From assembly GCA_911728455.2 (NCBI GenBank), contig OU452222.1, positions 11,918,767 through 11,982,766 on the forward strand: DNA of 64,000 nucleotides. The letters run 5' to 3'. Below the pieces are notes generated by a model, which was not told the origin of the DNA, ran no database searches, and was given only the letters and a program-made list of their open reading frames with translations. Source of the stretch: Marthasterias glacialis (lineage: Eukaryota; Echinodermata; Asteroidea; Forcipulatida; Asteriidae). Both the position numbers and the translations under genes were made by a program. Positions 12,030-23,442 of the stretch are shown here, one piece after another (position 1 is the first letter of the stretch; every line of letters starts with the position of its first letter).

Positions 12030-13045
12030 AAAAATCAAACAATAATAAATAAAGGAGCCCATCCTTCTAGCCGAATCTCAACACTACGCTGTATGATCAC
12101 TCTACTTCCCGCCCAAACTTTGTGTACCCCTCCAGCCGTACTTGAGCCACAGCAACAGCGCCAGCCCACATTCTCCTGAAGACGTTCGAAACCTACTTTT
12201 ACAGCCAACACTCCTCCCAAAATGGTTGTAACCCTCAAGTTGACAAGTAACAGTTATTTCCTATAAGACTTTTCTTCTGTTGATAAACAAACCGCACTGG
12301 TTGGCATGGACGGCCAAATGTAGCAAAACGTTCAAGTATTGACAGACGTTGAGACCAAAATTCAAGAGTTTCGTAAAACTTTCTACTTAAAGAAAATACG
12401 TCCCATTACAGGTTGGTTTGTTTCCAACAAATTCTGAACAGTTTTTGTGTAACATTTTTGCAAACTGTGATTATCTGTTTCTGCCTTGCATTGTCGGCTC
12501 CCTGTAGTTTCTCCATCTTGGTTGGCAAAAACTCGGGCCGGGACGTTGCAAAAGAAAGATCTATTGACTGTATTCGTGTAGCAATGTTCAACTGTTGACC
12601 ATAGTGAGATTTTAGCTTTATTTATTTATTGTTACTATATACTTTTAGGAAATAAGATTTTCCCCTCTATACTTGTGTCGCCTTTTTACAAAAGAGAAAC
12701 TAAAGTTGATGCAACTTTTGGGGTCCAGCGTTAATTTTTTGTGCACTGTTTTGTACCTGGTTAGTTTTATTTGTAAAAGTTGCAGACCACTGCTTACACA
12801 ATCAATACCCCGCCCCTAACAGGGAAAGGGGGGATGCTTTTACCGTGAGACAATCAAAAGTGTGAGAGTACCATTAAATTTAATCTATAATATTTTACAT
12901 TGATAGTTGCACATTTAAAAAGAATTATTCGGTAAAAAGATGCTGAAGACTGAGCTACAAAAAATGACCAAAACATTTGCCAAGAGGAAGAAAAAAACTA
13001 GATTCTGGTCTTTAGTCGACACTTTAGGATCGGGATTCTTTAAAT
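12030..13045. other. Region downstream of NLR copy A (3'UTR and flank)
   Basis: No coding region seen. The part next to 13,046 should be the NLR 3'UTR. It contains overlapping - strand AATAAA signals near 12,617-12,630. Confidence 0.5.
12617..12626 (-). promoter_or_regulatory. Candidate polyadenylation signals of NLR copy A
   Basis: TTTATTTATT on + reads as overlapping AATAAA on -, about 420 bases past the NLR stop at 13,046. The same sequence is kept at 50,473 in copy B. Confidence 0.5.
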
Positions 13046-16000
13046 TCACAGCCTCAACAGACTTCCCAAAAAGAAGCTCATACTCAGTGACGATGACAGT
13101 GCGATTATCTCATCATCCTGCAAACCACAATGCATAAGAGACAATAGACGCAATGAAGGAACAGGAGTTACCTGGTCTCCTTGAATACCATGGAGATTAT
13201 TCTTATCAAGCCGAACCCTCTTAATACTGCCTGCAGCAGCCATGATAGAGAAAACTGTCTCAATATCATCACTCTGCAGACTACACTCCGATAGATACAA
13301 TTCCTCCAATGAAGAAACAGGAGTTACCTGGTCTCGTTGAATACCATGGAGATTATTCTTATCAAGCCAAACCCTCTTTATACTGCCTGCAGCAGCAATG
13401 ATAGAGAAAACTGGCTCAATATCATCACTCTGCAGACTACACTCCGATAGAGACAATTCCTCCAATGAAGAAACAGATGTTATCTGGTCTCCTTGAATAC
13501 CATGGAGATTATTCTTATTAAGCCAAACCTTCTTTATACTGCCTGCAGCAGCAATGATAGAGAAAACTGGCTTAATATCATCACTCTGCAGACTACACTC
13601 CGATAGAGACAATTCCTCCAATGAAGAAACAGAAGTTATCTGGTCTCCTTGAATACCATGGAGATTATTCTTATCAAGCTCAACCCACTTTATACTGCCT
13701 GCAGCAGCAATGATAGAGAAAACTGGCTCAATATCATCACTCTGCAGACTACACTCCGATAGAGACAATTCCTCCAATGAAGAAACAGGAGTTATCTGGT
13801 CTCCTTGAATACCATGGAGATTATTCTTATCAAGCCGAACCTTCTTTATACTGCCTGCAGCAGCAATGATAGAGAAAACTGGCTTAATATCATCACTCTG
13901 CAGACTACACTCCGATAGAGACAATTCCTCCAATGAAGAAACAGAAGTTATCTGGTCTCCTTGAATACCATGGAGATTATTCTTATCAAGCTCAACCCAC
14001 TTTATACTGCCTGCAGCAGCAATGATAGAGAAAACTGGCTCAATATCATCACTCTGCAGACTACACTCCGATAGAGACAATTCCTCCAATGAAGAAACAG
14101 GAGTTATCTGGTCTCCTTGAATACCATGGAGATTATTCTTATCAAGCCGAACCCTCTTTATACTGCCTGCAGCAGCAATGATAGAGAAAACTGGCTCAAT
14201 ATCATCACTCTGCAGACTACACTCCGATAGAGACAATTCCTCCAATGAAGAAACAGGAGTTACCTGGTCTCGTTGAATACCATGGAGATTATTCTTATCA
14301 AGCCAAACCTTCTTTATACTGCCTGCAGCAGCAATGATAGAGAAAACTGGCTCAATATCATCACTCTGCAGACTACACTCCGTTAGAGACAATCCCTCCA
14401 ATGAAGAAACAGGAGTTATCTGGTCTCGTTGAATACCATGGAGATTATTCTTATCAAGCCGAACCCACTTTTTACTGCCTGCAGCAGCAATGATGGAGAA
14501 AACTGGCTTAATATCATCACTCTGCAGACTACACTCCGATAGAGACAATTCCTCCAATGAAGAAACAGGAGTTATCTGGTCTCCTTGAATACCATGGAGA
14601 TTATTCTTATCAAGCCGAACCCTCTTTATACTGCCTGCAGCTGCAATGATAGAGAAAACTGGCTCAATATCATCACTCTGCAGACTACACTCCGATAGAG
14701 ACAATTCCTCCAATGAAGAAACAGGAGTTATCTGGTCTCCTTGAACATGTTGAATACCATGGAGATTATTCTTATCAAGCCGAACCCTCTTTATACTGCC
14801 TGCAGCAGCAATGATGGAGAAAACTGGCTTAATATCATCACTCTGCAGACTACACTCCGATAGATACAATCCCTCCAATGAAGAAACAGATGTTATCTGG
14901 TCTCCTTGAATACCATGGAGATTATTCTTATTAAGCCAAACCTTCTTTATACTGCCTGCAGCAGCAATGATAGAGAAAACTGGCTTAATATCATCACTCT
15001 GCAGACTACACTCCGATAGATACAATTCCTCCAATGAAGAAACAGGAGTTATCTGGTCTCCTTGAATACCATGGAGATAATTCTTATCAAGCCCAACCCA
15101 CTTTATACTGCCTGCAGCTGCAATGATAGAGAAAACTGGCCCAATATCATCACTCTGCAGACTACACTCTGATAGAGACAATCCCTCCAATGAAGGAACA
15201 GGAGTTATCTGGTCTCCTTGAATACCATGGAGATTATTCTTATCAAGCTCAACCCACTTTATACTGCCTGCAGCAGCAATGATAGAGAAAACTGGCTCAA
15301 TATCATCACTCTGCAGACTACACTCCGATAGAGACAATTCCTCCAATGAAGAAACAGGAGTTATCTGGTCTCCTTGAATATGGAGATTATTCTTATCAAG
15401 CCGAACCCTCTTTATACTGCCTGCAGCAGCAATGATAGAGAAAACTGGCTCAATATCATCACTCTGCAGACTACACTCCGATAGAGACAATTCCTCCAAT
15501 GAAGAAACAGGAGTTATCTGGTCTCCTTGAATACCATGGAGATTATTCTTATCAAGCCGAACCCTCTTTATACTGCCTGCAGCAGCAATGATAGAGAAAA
15601 CTGGCTCAATATCATCACTCTGCAGACTACACTCCGATAGAGACAATTCCTCCAATGAAGAAACAGGAGTTATCTGGTCTCCTTGAATATCATGGAGATT
15701 ATTCTTATCAAGCAAAACCCACTTGATGCCACCTGCAGCAGCAATGATGGAGAAAACTGGCTTAATATCATCACTCTGCAGACTACACTCCGATAGATAC
15801 AATCCCTCCAATGAAGAAACAGGAGTTATCTGGTCTCCTTGAATACCATGGAGATTATTCTTATCAAGCCAAACCTTCTTTATACTGCCTGCAGCAGCAA
15901 TGATGGAGAAAACTGTCTCAATATCATCACTCTGCAGACTACACTCCGATAGATACAATCCCTCCAATGAAGAAACAGGAGTTACCTGGTCTCGTTGAAT

Positions 16001-18426
16001 ACCATGGAGATTATTCTTATCAAGCCAAACCTTCTTTATACTGCCTGCAGCAGCAATGATGGAGAAAACTGTCTCAATATCATCACTCTGCAGACTACAC
16101 TCCGATAGATACAATCCCTCCAATGAAGAAACAGGAGTTACCTGGTCTCGTTGAATACCATGGAGATTATTCTTATCAAGCCAAACCTTCTTTATACTGC
16201 CTGCAGCAGCAATGATAGAGAAAACTGGCTCAATATCATCACTCTGCAGACTACACTCCGATAGAGACAATTCCTCCAATGAAGAAACAGGAGTTATCTG
16301 GTCTCCTTGAATACCATGGAGATTATTCTTATCAAGCTCAACCCTCTTTATACTGCCTGCAGCAGCAATGATGGAGAAAACTGGCCCAATATCGTTACTC
16401 TGTAGTTTACACCCCTTCAGTATCACGTCTCTCAAGGAAGGAACGGGAGGCATACAGTAAGACTTCAAACCGTGTAAATTGTTTTCACTCAAATCAACTA
16501 CCTCTAATTTGGGGGTTGTTTTCATCAATTTGAAAAGTTGTGGGACAGAGGCACAGCTTAACTGACAATCTTGTAAGGTTAATGATTTTAAACATTTAGA
16601 AGTATTTTTAAGTTTTTGCATCTGGTCGTTCATGTTGACTCCAACTACATGTAATGATAATCTACACACTGTCTTAGCCATTATTTGTTCTAAGCGACTT
16701 AAGTCGGTTTTTCCTTTACAAGTTATTTTTATATCATTTGAAACAACCTGAAGCCTGGATCGTTGTGGTAGAAAGTCTTGAATGAAATAATGTGCAGCCA
16801 CGAGGTCCTCTCCTTTCAGCTCATATGGAAATCTTACCCACTCATCTAGCTCAAGGGTTTTTACAGTCGACTTAAGCTTGGCTTCAAATAATGCTAACAT
16901 CATTATCCTATGTAAAGAAACATACCTCTCACATTTAACAGAAGTGTTTTTGTTGTAAACTAAGAGGTGGTTTTTGGTCAGTTCAACAATACGTTCTGCA
17001 GCTTTTTGGTTTATCCCGCTACAGAAACGGATTAAGTATCCATTTCTTTCAATGTCGCCTTCGAAAAATCTTGACAAATGCTCATTAAATTTGTCTGGAC
17101 TAGACTTTGCTAAATCAGACAGGTAAACGGAACAACAATACTGCATTATTGTTAAGTGGTAGAATTTGACTTGTTCAACCCTGTCGATACCGTGCATGAA
17201 CTTGAATGGAGTCAGCAAGCCAACCTCACATCCCAATTTGAAATCTTCTGAATCGAAATCTGAAACCTCAAGGACATTTTTTTCATCGCTTTTTAACACC
17301 AAACCTTCAAGTGCAACCTGCCCAAGTCTGGCCATTAGCTCATGAAACCCATCTCTTGCTATTTTCTTAGAGGGTTTGGATGTACAATCTTTGCTAATCT
17401 TTTGCTGGTAGAATATGCCCATTGCATGTTCAAACAGTTCCGCTAGTCTCTCAGGTAGACTTTTGGATTGAGTTAATGATGAACACATCAGCCAAAGAAA
17501 TAGAGGAATCTCGCTTAAACTACAAAGTGTTTCAGACTTGCTTATTTCGGAAAGAATATGAGCATGGTGTTCGGAATCAGATTTGTTGAAGTATTTACGG
17601 ATGTATTCTTGTTTATTAGTGTCATCGAATCCAACTATGTTTATTCTTGTAAAATCTGTATTGCACTCTAGTAACTTAAGTGCCATAGACTGACGGCTTG
17701 TTACAATAGCCTTACAGCGTTTAAGAGACTTGAATGAGAGGACTTTAAAGACACTGAATTCTTCTTTTGCATTTTGTAAGGTCTGAAAGGAGACTTCATC
17801 TGCTCCATCAAGAAGAATGACAACTTCATCTGGGTGCTGTGTTATGTAATTGTTAAGATCCTCTTTCTCAAATTCATTTCGAGGCAATATTTGAGAAAAT
17901 ATTTCATCCATAATGTTAAAATCGACCTCCATTTTGTTAATTTCCAACAAAAAGACAAGCTTATACTTTGAAAAAGGTGAGTTTTGTTTTTTGTGAGAAA
18001 CAGCCCAGTCATAAGCCATCTTTTTAAGAAGGGTTGATTTACCGTACCCACTTTCCGCAGTGATTAAGAGTCGTTTCTTATCAAGACTTAACATGTCTTC
18101 ATATGAATTGAGGCGAATTTTCTCATACTCTGATTTGGTTTTACCGACGTTGTATTCGCCTTTACAATCAGAATACGTTGTGATGTGTGAAAACTTTTTA
18201 TCCTTTGCCATTTGATCGCTATGTTTTTCATTAATGGCGTCCGACTGCAAATTGATCGACTGATTAGGTTTGTTTGTTTCTTGCAAAAGTTCTAAACTGA
18301 CGAAGAGTTCATTCATATCAACAGCCATATCCTTATACATCGGATGTGTGTCCACTTTCATTGTCTCTTTGTAATGACTCACCAAAGTTTCACCACACGC
18401 TTCAATGTTGAACGGTGAGTGCACAT
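13046..18426 (-). CDS. NLR copy A: NACHT-LRR exon (last exon)
   Basis: One exon of 5381 bp, phase 1 at its start (acceptor TATTTTGTTGCAG just above 18,426) to TGA at 13,046; about 1,793 codons. The N-terminal part carries the NACHT NTPase: Walker A in AESGYGKST (near 18,058), Walker B in VILLDGADEV (near 17,824), a sensor-like VTSRQ, then a helical winged-helix-like region. From 16,336 to 13,211 it encodes 20 near-identical 52-residue units, each with two LRRs, capped by a degenerate unit. As an NLR it should bind and hydrolyse ATP, sense a ligand through the LRRs and oligomerise to present its N-terminal domains. The in-frame sequence above 18,426 is intron. The exon is open throughout. Family is certain; ligand and signalling partner are unknown. 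Confidence 0.93.
13211..16336 (-). repeat. LRR-coding tandem array, 20 units of 156 bp (copy A)
   Basis: 3126 bp in frame: 18 units of 52 codons, one of 51 (lost Gly) and one of 55 (extra HVQ). Each unit is two alternating LRRs: SLExLxLSECSLQSDDI followed by the VFSIIAAAG helix, then IKxVxLDKNNLHGIQ. Variation is confined to a few codons: K/R/W and R/W/E/G/L in IKxVx; E/G and S/Y in LExLx; E/K/G after DDI; G/R and I/V in IQGDQI; P/S in ITP. Framework codons are almost invariant at DNA level, which points to ongoing unequal exchange or gene conversion. Confidence 0.95.
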
Positions 18427-19209
18427 CTGCAACAAAATATTTTATACAAAAATAATGAGTAATTCTTGCACTACCATCATTGAACACATGCTTTGTAAAC
18501 AGGGGCTTGTTTTGGCAACACGTACACCAAATAAGTTGCTGACATCAAATGGAGCAAAAGACCATCAGAGAGAAACAAAAAACCTGGGTCCCTAACAAGA
18601 AGCCAATTCTTGTTTCATGTGCTGCTCTTGAAAATGAAGTTCTTCTCAACATGTAAGTCCTTTAATTTATTTAGTATTTAATGGTACTGGATGTTACGCC
18701 TGAAAAACATATGTTGAAAATTGTTGATACTTTGCAAAATCCACTGTCTTGAACCCAGGGCTGTCCCAGATGTAAGGTTAATTACCAGGAATTGTCTAAA
18801 TATTATAATAAAGCTTTCAAATTTATGTCTACAGCTTTTATAGACATGATAGAGGAAGAAATTGCATCATTAGAGAAATTGTTATTTTGAAAATGCTTTA
18901 AGATAATTTCTTACCAAACACAAGCAAAAATTATAAATCGTCAACTCAACCGAAACATGCATGTTATATGAATGTTTACAAAACAAAGGACAAAACAGTT
19001 TATTTTTTGGGGACGGGAAAAAAACAAAAAAAAACAAATGTTTTTACTATTTTCACTTGGTTTATGGTACATTTATGGAAAACAAGAATATCGGGAAGAA
19101 TGTATTCTTCCCGAAAACAGTGATTTATTATCCTTGTGCAAAAAGAACACATTGTTTGGAGAAACCAACGACAAGAACAACAATAATGAGCGGTTTATGG
19201 CCAACTTAC

Positions 19210-19554
19210 CTGTTAATATTCGGACCATATCATGACGCTCTATTTCCACAAACGCCTTTGTCAACCCGGCTTTGACTTCCTTTTGGTTCGTTTGCTTTCT
19301 TGCCCAAGTGAGGAACATCTGAAAGGCTTGCTCTTCGAGGTTATCTTTGTTATTGTATTCCAATGTATCAATCTGTGCAGCAATAAAATCTAAAGAAGTG
19401 GCGAGTTGCTTCCAATCTTTCCCAATATTCTTAGCCAGGCGTCGCAGCATCCTCTCATCAATACCTGATGTATTGGATGATGGTTGATGTTCCTTTGGCT
19501 CCTTACTGTGAACTTCATCCATGTTACCTGCTCTTGGCGATGTGTGTACATAAC
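19210..19554 (-). CDS. NLR copy A: Death-domain exon D1
   Basis: 345 bp, acceptor TTTTAG at 19,555-19,560 and donor GTAAGT at 19,204-19,209, phase 1 at both ends. It translates to an acidic linker of about 35 residues followed by a Death domain: RLAKNIGKDWKQLA, then AQIDTLEYNN, EQAFQMFLTWA and VEIERHDMVRIL, the usual six-helix pattern with its conserved helix-2 Trp. Joining to the NACHT exon keeps frame and makes ILTDVHSPF. It should mediate homotypic Death-fold signalling. Compared with the B copy (56,479-56,823) it has about 15 base differences, only one synonymous. Confidence 0.85.
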
Positions 19555-19851
19555 CTAAAATGAGAATGGAATCCAGAAGTAGTATTATAAATGCCAAATC
19601 TAATTAACAAAATCAATGAGGCTGGTCGGCAATTTATCCCTAATATTAAGTATTGCTTACTTAATTAGCGTTACCTAAATTGGGCGGTTTACCTGTTAAG
19701 GTTAATGTCAAATCAGTCTGGCCTATAGCATTGAAGCAATGTGTAAGCAATGTGTATCATTTGAAATGATATCAATGGAGGACAAGATGATTATGTTTTG
19801 AAATTAAGAAAAAAAGTTTTATTAAAAAAATGTATATTTTAACACTCCTAC

Positions 19852-19932
19852 CATGGGGTTGTCTTTGAAAGCTTGTCTGGTCTCCCTTTGGAGAAGGATT
19901 TGCTCTTACTGATGTAGCTTGCTTTGATAGGC
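19852..19932 (-). CDS. NLR copy A: candidate small linker exon
   Basis: 81 bp between acceptor CATTCTTCCAG and donor ATG|GTAGGA, phase 1 at both ends and open. It encodes about 27 residues rich in Ser, Lys, Gln and Pro, with no domain. It sits between Death exons D2 and D1 and fits as a flexible spacer. It is absent from copy B because of the local deletion. Prediction rests on splice signals and phase only. Confidence 0.45.
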
Positions 19933-20710
19933 CTGGAAGAATGGATGGATAACACATTGATTACTTCAATATCATCAGACAAAGTTTGGACAACCATAGC
20001 ATGGGAACTGTAAATGACATTGTATACAGGTTTTAAGGCATTGCATGGTGAGGTATCAATGTATATTTGGTTTGCAATAACACCATGTGATTATACCTAC
20101 GTTGCTATAAACAGTAGTGTGTTCTTGTGAGAACTTGTCTTGCTATTATTCTACTACTGCTGAGTAGATTTTGAAATTCGGGAGACAACTTAGTTCTGAA
20201 AAGAACTGTCCTGTTTTTTAAGTACTACCTGGGTAGGTAGGGAAATCGGCCGGGACTACTACTGTTACTTTCACTTAGTGGATCGAGGGGACTTCTCGAA
20301 TAACTTCACTGCCGCGGAGTGATATTGTTAATTGGTGTCAACGTTTCGACTAATTTGCTCTAGTCATCGTCAGGAGACATGTATAGTTTTAAACAAATCT
20401 TAATTGTAGATTAAATTGATGGGAAAAAAATGTAAAATAGAATGATTTTGTATGTTGTCATGTAATTCTTGAATCTGTATTCTGTCTTTCGCTTGGTCAG
20501 TAACTCACACATAAGACAGGAGTGATCCAAATCACTGATCTTAACCCTGTGATGAATCTTCACAAGTTATTTGTAAGACGTGTTTAATAAAAACTAGGGT
20601 GTGATTTTTGTCTTTCTCCTCAAAATGGTTATTACTTTTTGTAAATACGAAAGTGCTGTTTAAAGAGGCAAAGATAAGAATCCACAAAGGAGTGGGTAAA
20701 CGTTACTTAC

Positions 20711-21022
20711 CTGATATTTTTTGGACCATATCATCACGTCCTACGTCTGCTAGCGCTTCTGTCAACCTGTCTGCAGCTTCCTTTGGGTTCGTTTGCTTAC
20801 TTTCCCACGCAAGGAACATATAAAAGGCTTGTTTTTCGAGGTCGTTCCTGTGAATGCATTCATATGCTTCAATCTCTGCAGTAATAAAACCTAAAAAAAT
20901 GGCGACTTGCTTCCAATCTGTCCCAATATTCTTAGCCAGGTATTGTAGCGTCCTCTCATCAATACCTGATGTACTGTGAGCTTTGTCCATGTAACGTGCT
21001 CCTGGGGATATGTGTACATAGC
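20711..21022 (-). CDS. NLR copy A: Death-domain exon D2
   Basis: 312 bp, acceptor CTCCTTTTAG and donor CAG|GTAAGT, phase 1 at both ends. It encodes a short linker and a Death domain similar to D1 but diverged: YLAKNIGTDWKQVA, AEIEAYECIH, KQAFYMFLAWE and ADVGRDDMVQKI. The shared start (GYVHxSP) and end show that D1 and D2 arose by exon duplication. In copy B only the acceptor and the first 20-odd bases survive (about 56,968-56,992), so B lacks this domain. Confidence 0.8.
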
Positions 21023-21440
21023 CTAAAAGGAGAATAAAATCGAGAAAAAAAGGTTGCATATCCAAATCAAATCATTAGCAGCACAATATGTGTCTGGTCC
21101 TCAATATTTATCCCTAAATATAAGCAATGCTTTATACATAATTCTGTCACCAAAACTGGAAGGTTTACCGGTACCTGTTATTGTTATATGTCAAATCAGT
21201 CCGGCCAACATCAATAAGACAATAATGTTACCTTTTAAGTAAGAAATGGTACAATCCCTGATATATTTTCTCTGATACTTTTGAACTTAACGACTGATCT
21301 GAATCCTATATGGTAGAATCCGCTTTGTCTCCTTTGATTAAAAAAAATTATAAGCGCATCAGGTCTATCTATTGGATAAATGCAGACCTTTATTTTGCCT
21401 AAAGGATGTGTTCCTTTAATATTGCAATGTCCAAAGTATG

Positions 21441-21902
21441 GTGGCCCTGAAGGGATCACACATTCCAAATATCTTTGCAAATATTTACGTTTATGTCTGA
21501 AAAATTATCGTAAATATCTTTGCAAATATCTTTGCAAATATCTTTGCGAATATTTGAGATGTCGCAAATGTTATCACTCTTTGCAATATGCAATCAAACT
21601 TGCGACATCGCAAATAATTGTTTTCGCAATGATAGGCCTATCTGAGTTGGGGGCTAAGGCTATGGCTACTACTCTTGCTAAGGGTGTTGCTAAGGATGTC
21701 CGATACCTCAGCGCATGATGATGCGGCGATCCAGACGTAGCCATCAATTCATATTTGCAATGTTTGTGACCTTGCAATAATATTATTTACGACATCGCAC
21801 AGACATTTGCAAAGATATATGTAATAATAATTGCGACATTGCAAATATTTGCGCAAGTAATTGAAAAGATATTTACGATGCATGATGTCCCTTAAGGGCC
21901 AC
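21441..21902. mobile_element. MITE with TTTGCAAATATC subterminal repeats (copy A)
   Basis: The ends GTGGCCCTGAAGGGA and TCCCTTAAGGGCCAC form imperfect terminal inverted repeats. Inside, repeated ATCTTTGCAAATAT and TTGCGACATCGCAAAT motifs occur in both orientations, giving strong foldback potential. No ORF. It lies in the NLR intron between the D2 and D3 exons and is shared with copy B (57,299-57,707), so it predates the duplication. Confidence 0.65.
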
Positions 21903-22124
21903 AATACTAAAGACTGTAGCAGTCAAGTTTTTTCATAACCATCTAGGTTTCAAGAAACACCTTTTTCTTAAAATATAGCTGGCAATTATACTGAATAGAT
22001 GCCCATAGGTACTACTAAACAATGGTTTAATTCAAAATAGCTCCAGGAGCTCAACGTAACCTACAATGCAAAATTATTCGATTTCTATACAAACTTCATT
22101 TTAAAGGAGCAGATACTTTCTTAC

Positions 22125-22391
22125 CTGTTGATATCTTTGAAGCTAAATCCCTATGGCCTGTTTGAATTAAAGCACTTCTCAACCATTCCCTGGCTTCCCC
22201 GTCATTGGATTGTTTCCTCCACCAAGAATCTAGCATCTGAAAGGCCTGTTCTCCCGGGTTGTCCTCAGCGTGGCTTTCAAACTCGTGAATCTCTGCCGAT
22301 GTGAAATGAAGGTTGTTTGCGAGTTGCTGCCAGTCTGTGCCGAGTTTTCCTGCTAAATTCCGTAGGAATGTCTCATCCGCTGTTCTTTCAG
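22125..22391 (-). CDS. NLR copy A: Death-domain exon D3 (X/Y chimera)
   Basis: 267 bp, acceptor CTTAATTTTAG and donor ACAG|GTAAGA, phase 1 at both ends and open. It encodes a compact Death domain: FLRNLAGKLGTDWQQLANNL, AEIHEFESH, EQAFQMLDSWW and SALIQTGHRDLASKI. At bases distinguishing the two related B exons, the low-coordinate part (to 22,253) matches exon X at 57,942-58,208. The part from 22,273 up matches exon Y at 62,434-62,697, with no exceptions seen. The exon is therefore the product of recombination between two Death exons that remain separate in copy B. Confidence 0.85.
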
Positions 22392-22964
22392 CTAAAATTA
22401 AGAAATTAGAGTTTATGATGAGCAGTCGTTTTCCATCGTATGAACTTTGTTAATAGATTACTGTGAACATTTTACATCATAAGAACTTTATCAAGGGCAC
22501 CCATATCGCACAACACCCTGGTCCGTAACTGTGCAAAAAACCCTTGACCAACAATCATGACGTCATTTTGCTTGTTTCTCAACAACAAACAAATTGCTGA
22601 TATTTTCAGTTGGACTGAATAAAGTAAGTTAAGAATAAGAGAACCATCAACCAATGTATTATTCCAAAGAAGTCATGCATCATCTGATTTGTTTAATATT
22701 TATTTCATTACTGTCATCAGTATTAACCTTTTTGAGAAATGGCGGACACTAAATGAGTGCACTGTTTGGTTTGGGTGAATACAGCAAAATTAAAACAAAC
22801 CAGATAATGCACTTCTAATGTGTCCACCACATCTCAAAAAGGCTAATTGAAACACGGGTTTCACAAAAAGATCCCATTGGCTGAACAGCGAGTCTTTTTG
22901 TGTGAGACATGAAAAACTAGAATAGACAAGATAAGACTTTGATTTTGTCAAACGTTGCACTCAC

Positions 22965-23243
22965 GTTTTGGAGCCCCTCCCAGCAATCCTGTTGCCAGTG
23001 TTAGAGTAATATTCGTCTCCGGTTGAATGCCGAGATCAAGAAGACTAAAAGCATCACACGACTGGGCGAAAAAGAAGAAGAAACGTTCACGTAAAGGCAC
23101 ATTCTCTAAACTATTCCAGCATAACTTGCGGACAGACTTCACACCACAGATGATCTTCCCCCCTGCAAGATACTCCCAAGCAGCCTAATTATACTGCGCA
23201 TAAGTTTGAGGGGAACGTCTTGCAACAAGACCATATTTGTTAA
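22965..23243 (-). pseudogene. NLR copy A: ubiquitin-like exon, frameshifted
   Basis: Counterpart of the open exon at 63,271-63,547, but 279 bp instead of 277. An extra 2-bp CA (TG on the coding strand) in the run at about 23,139-23,145 shifts the frame and creates TGA at 23,139-23,141. Splice sites are otherwise kept (acceptor GGTTTAG, donor AAAAC|GTGAGT). The 3' part still spells FFFFFAQSCDA and a ubiquitin-like LLGG ending in its own frame. If the model is right, copy A cannot make the full N-terminus unless this exon is skipped or the indel is a sequencing error. Confidence 0.6.
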
Positions 23244-23442
23244 CTAAACCAAAGACCTTAAAAGTTAGCTATTGGTGCGAACATACCCTGTGAAAAACAT
23301 CCATCCGCAACTTATCCTAAATGGTTTACTCTCTGTGGATAAACTTTCCCACAACTTATCCTGGAATAGTTTCGAGAAGGTGCCTAAGATTATACGATAG
23401 ACCTATACTATCATTGAAACCTTGAACATATACATTCTCGGT

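Noticed and set aside
11340-12030. Hammerhead ribozyme next to the Penelope-like fragment
   Set aside because: Such elements can carry one, but I found no CTGATGA ... GAAA core here.
13211-16336. CRISPR-like regular DNA repeats
   Set aside because: The 156-bp period is an in-frame LRR-coding array in a eukaryotic gene; there are no unique spacers.
18427-18487. Extending the NACHT exon upward to 18,487
   Set aside because: A strong acceptor (TTTTGTTGCAG) sits just above 18,426, the extension has no ATG, and phase 1 joining to the Death exon makes sense of the start.
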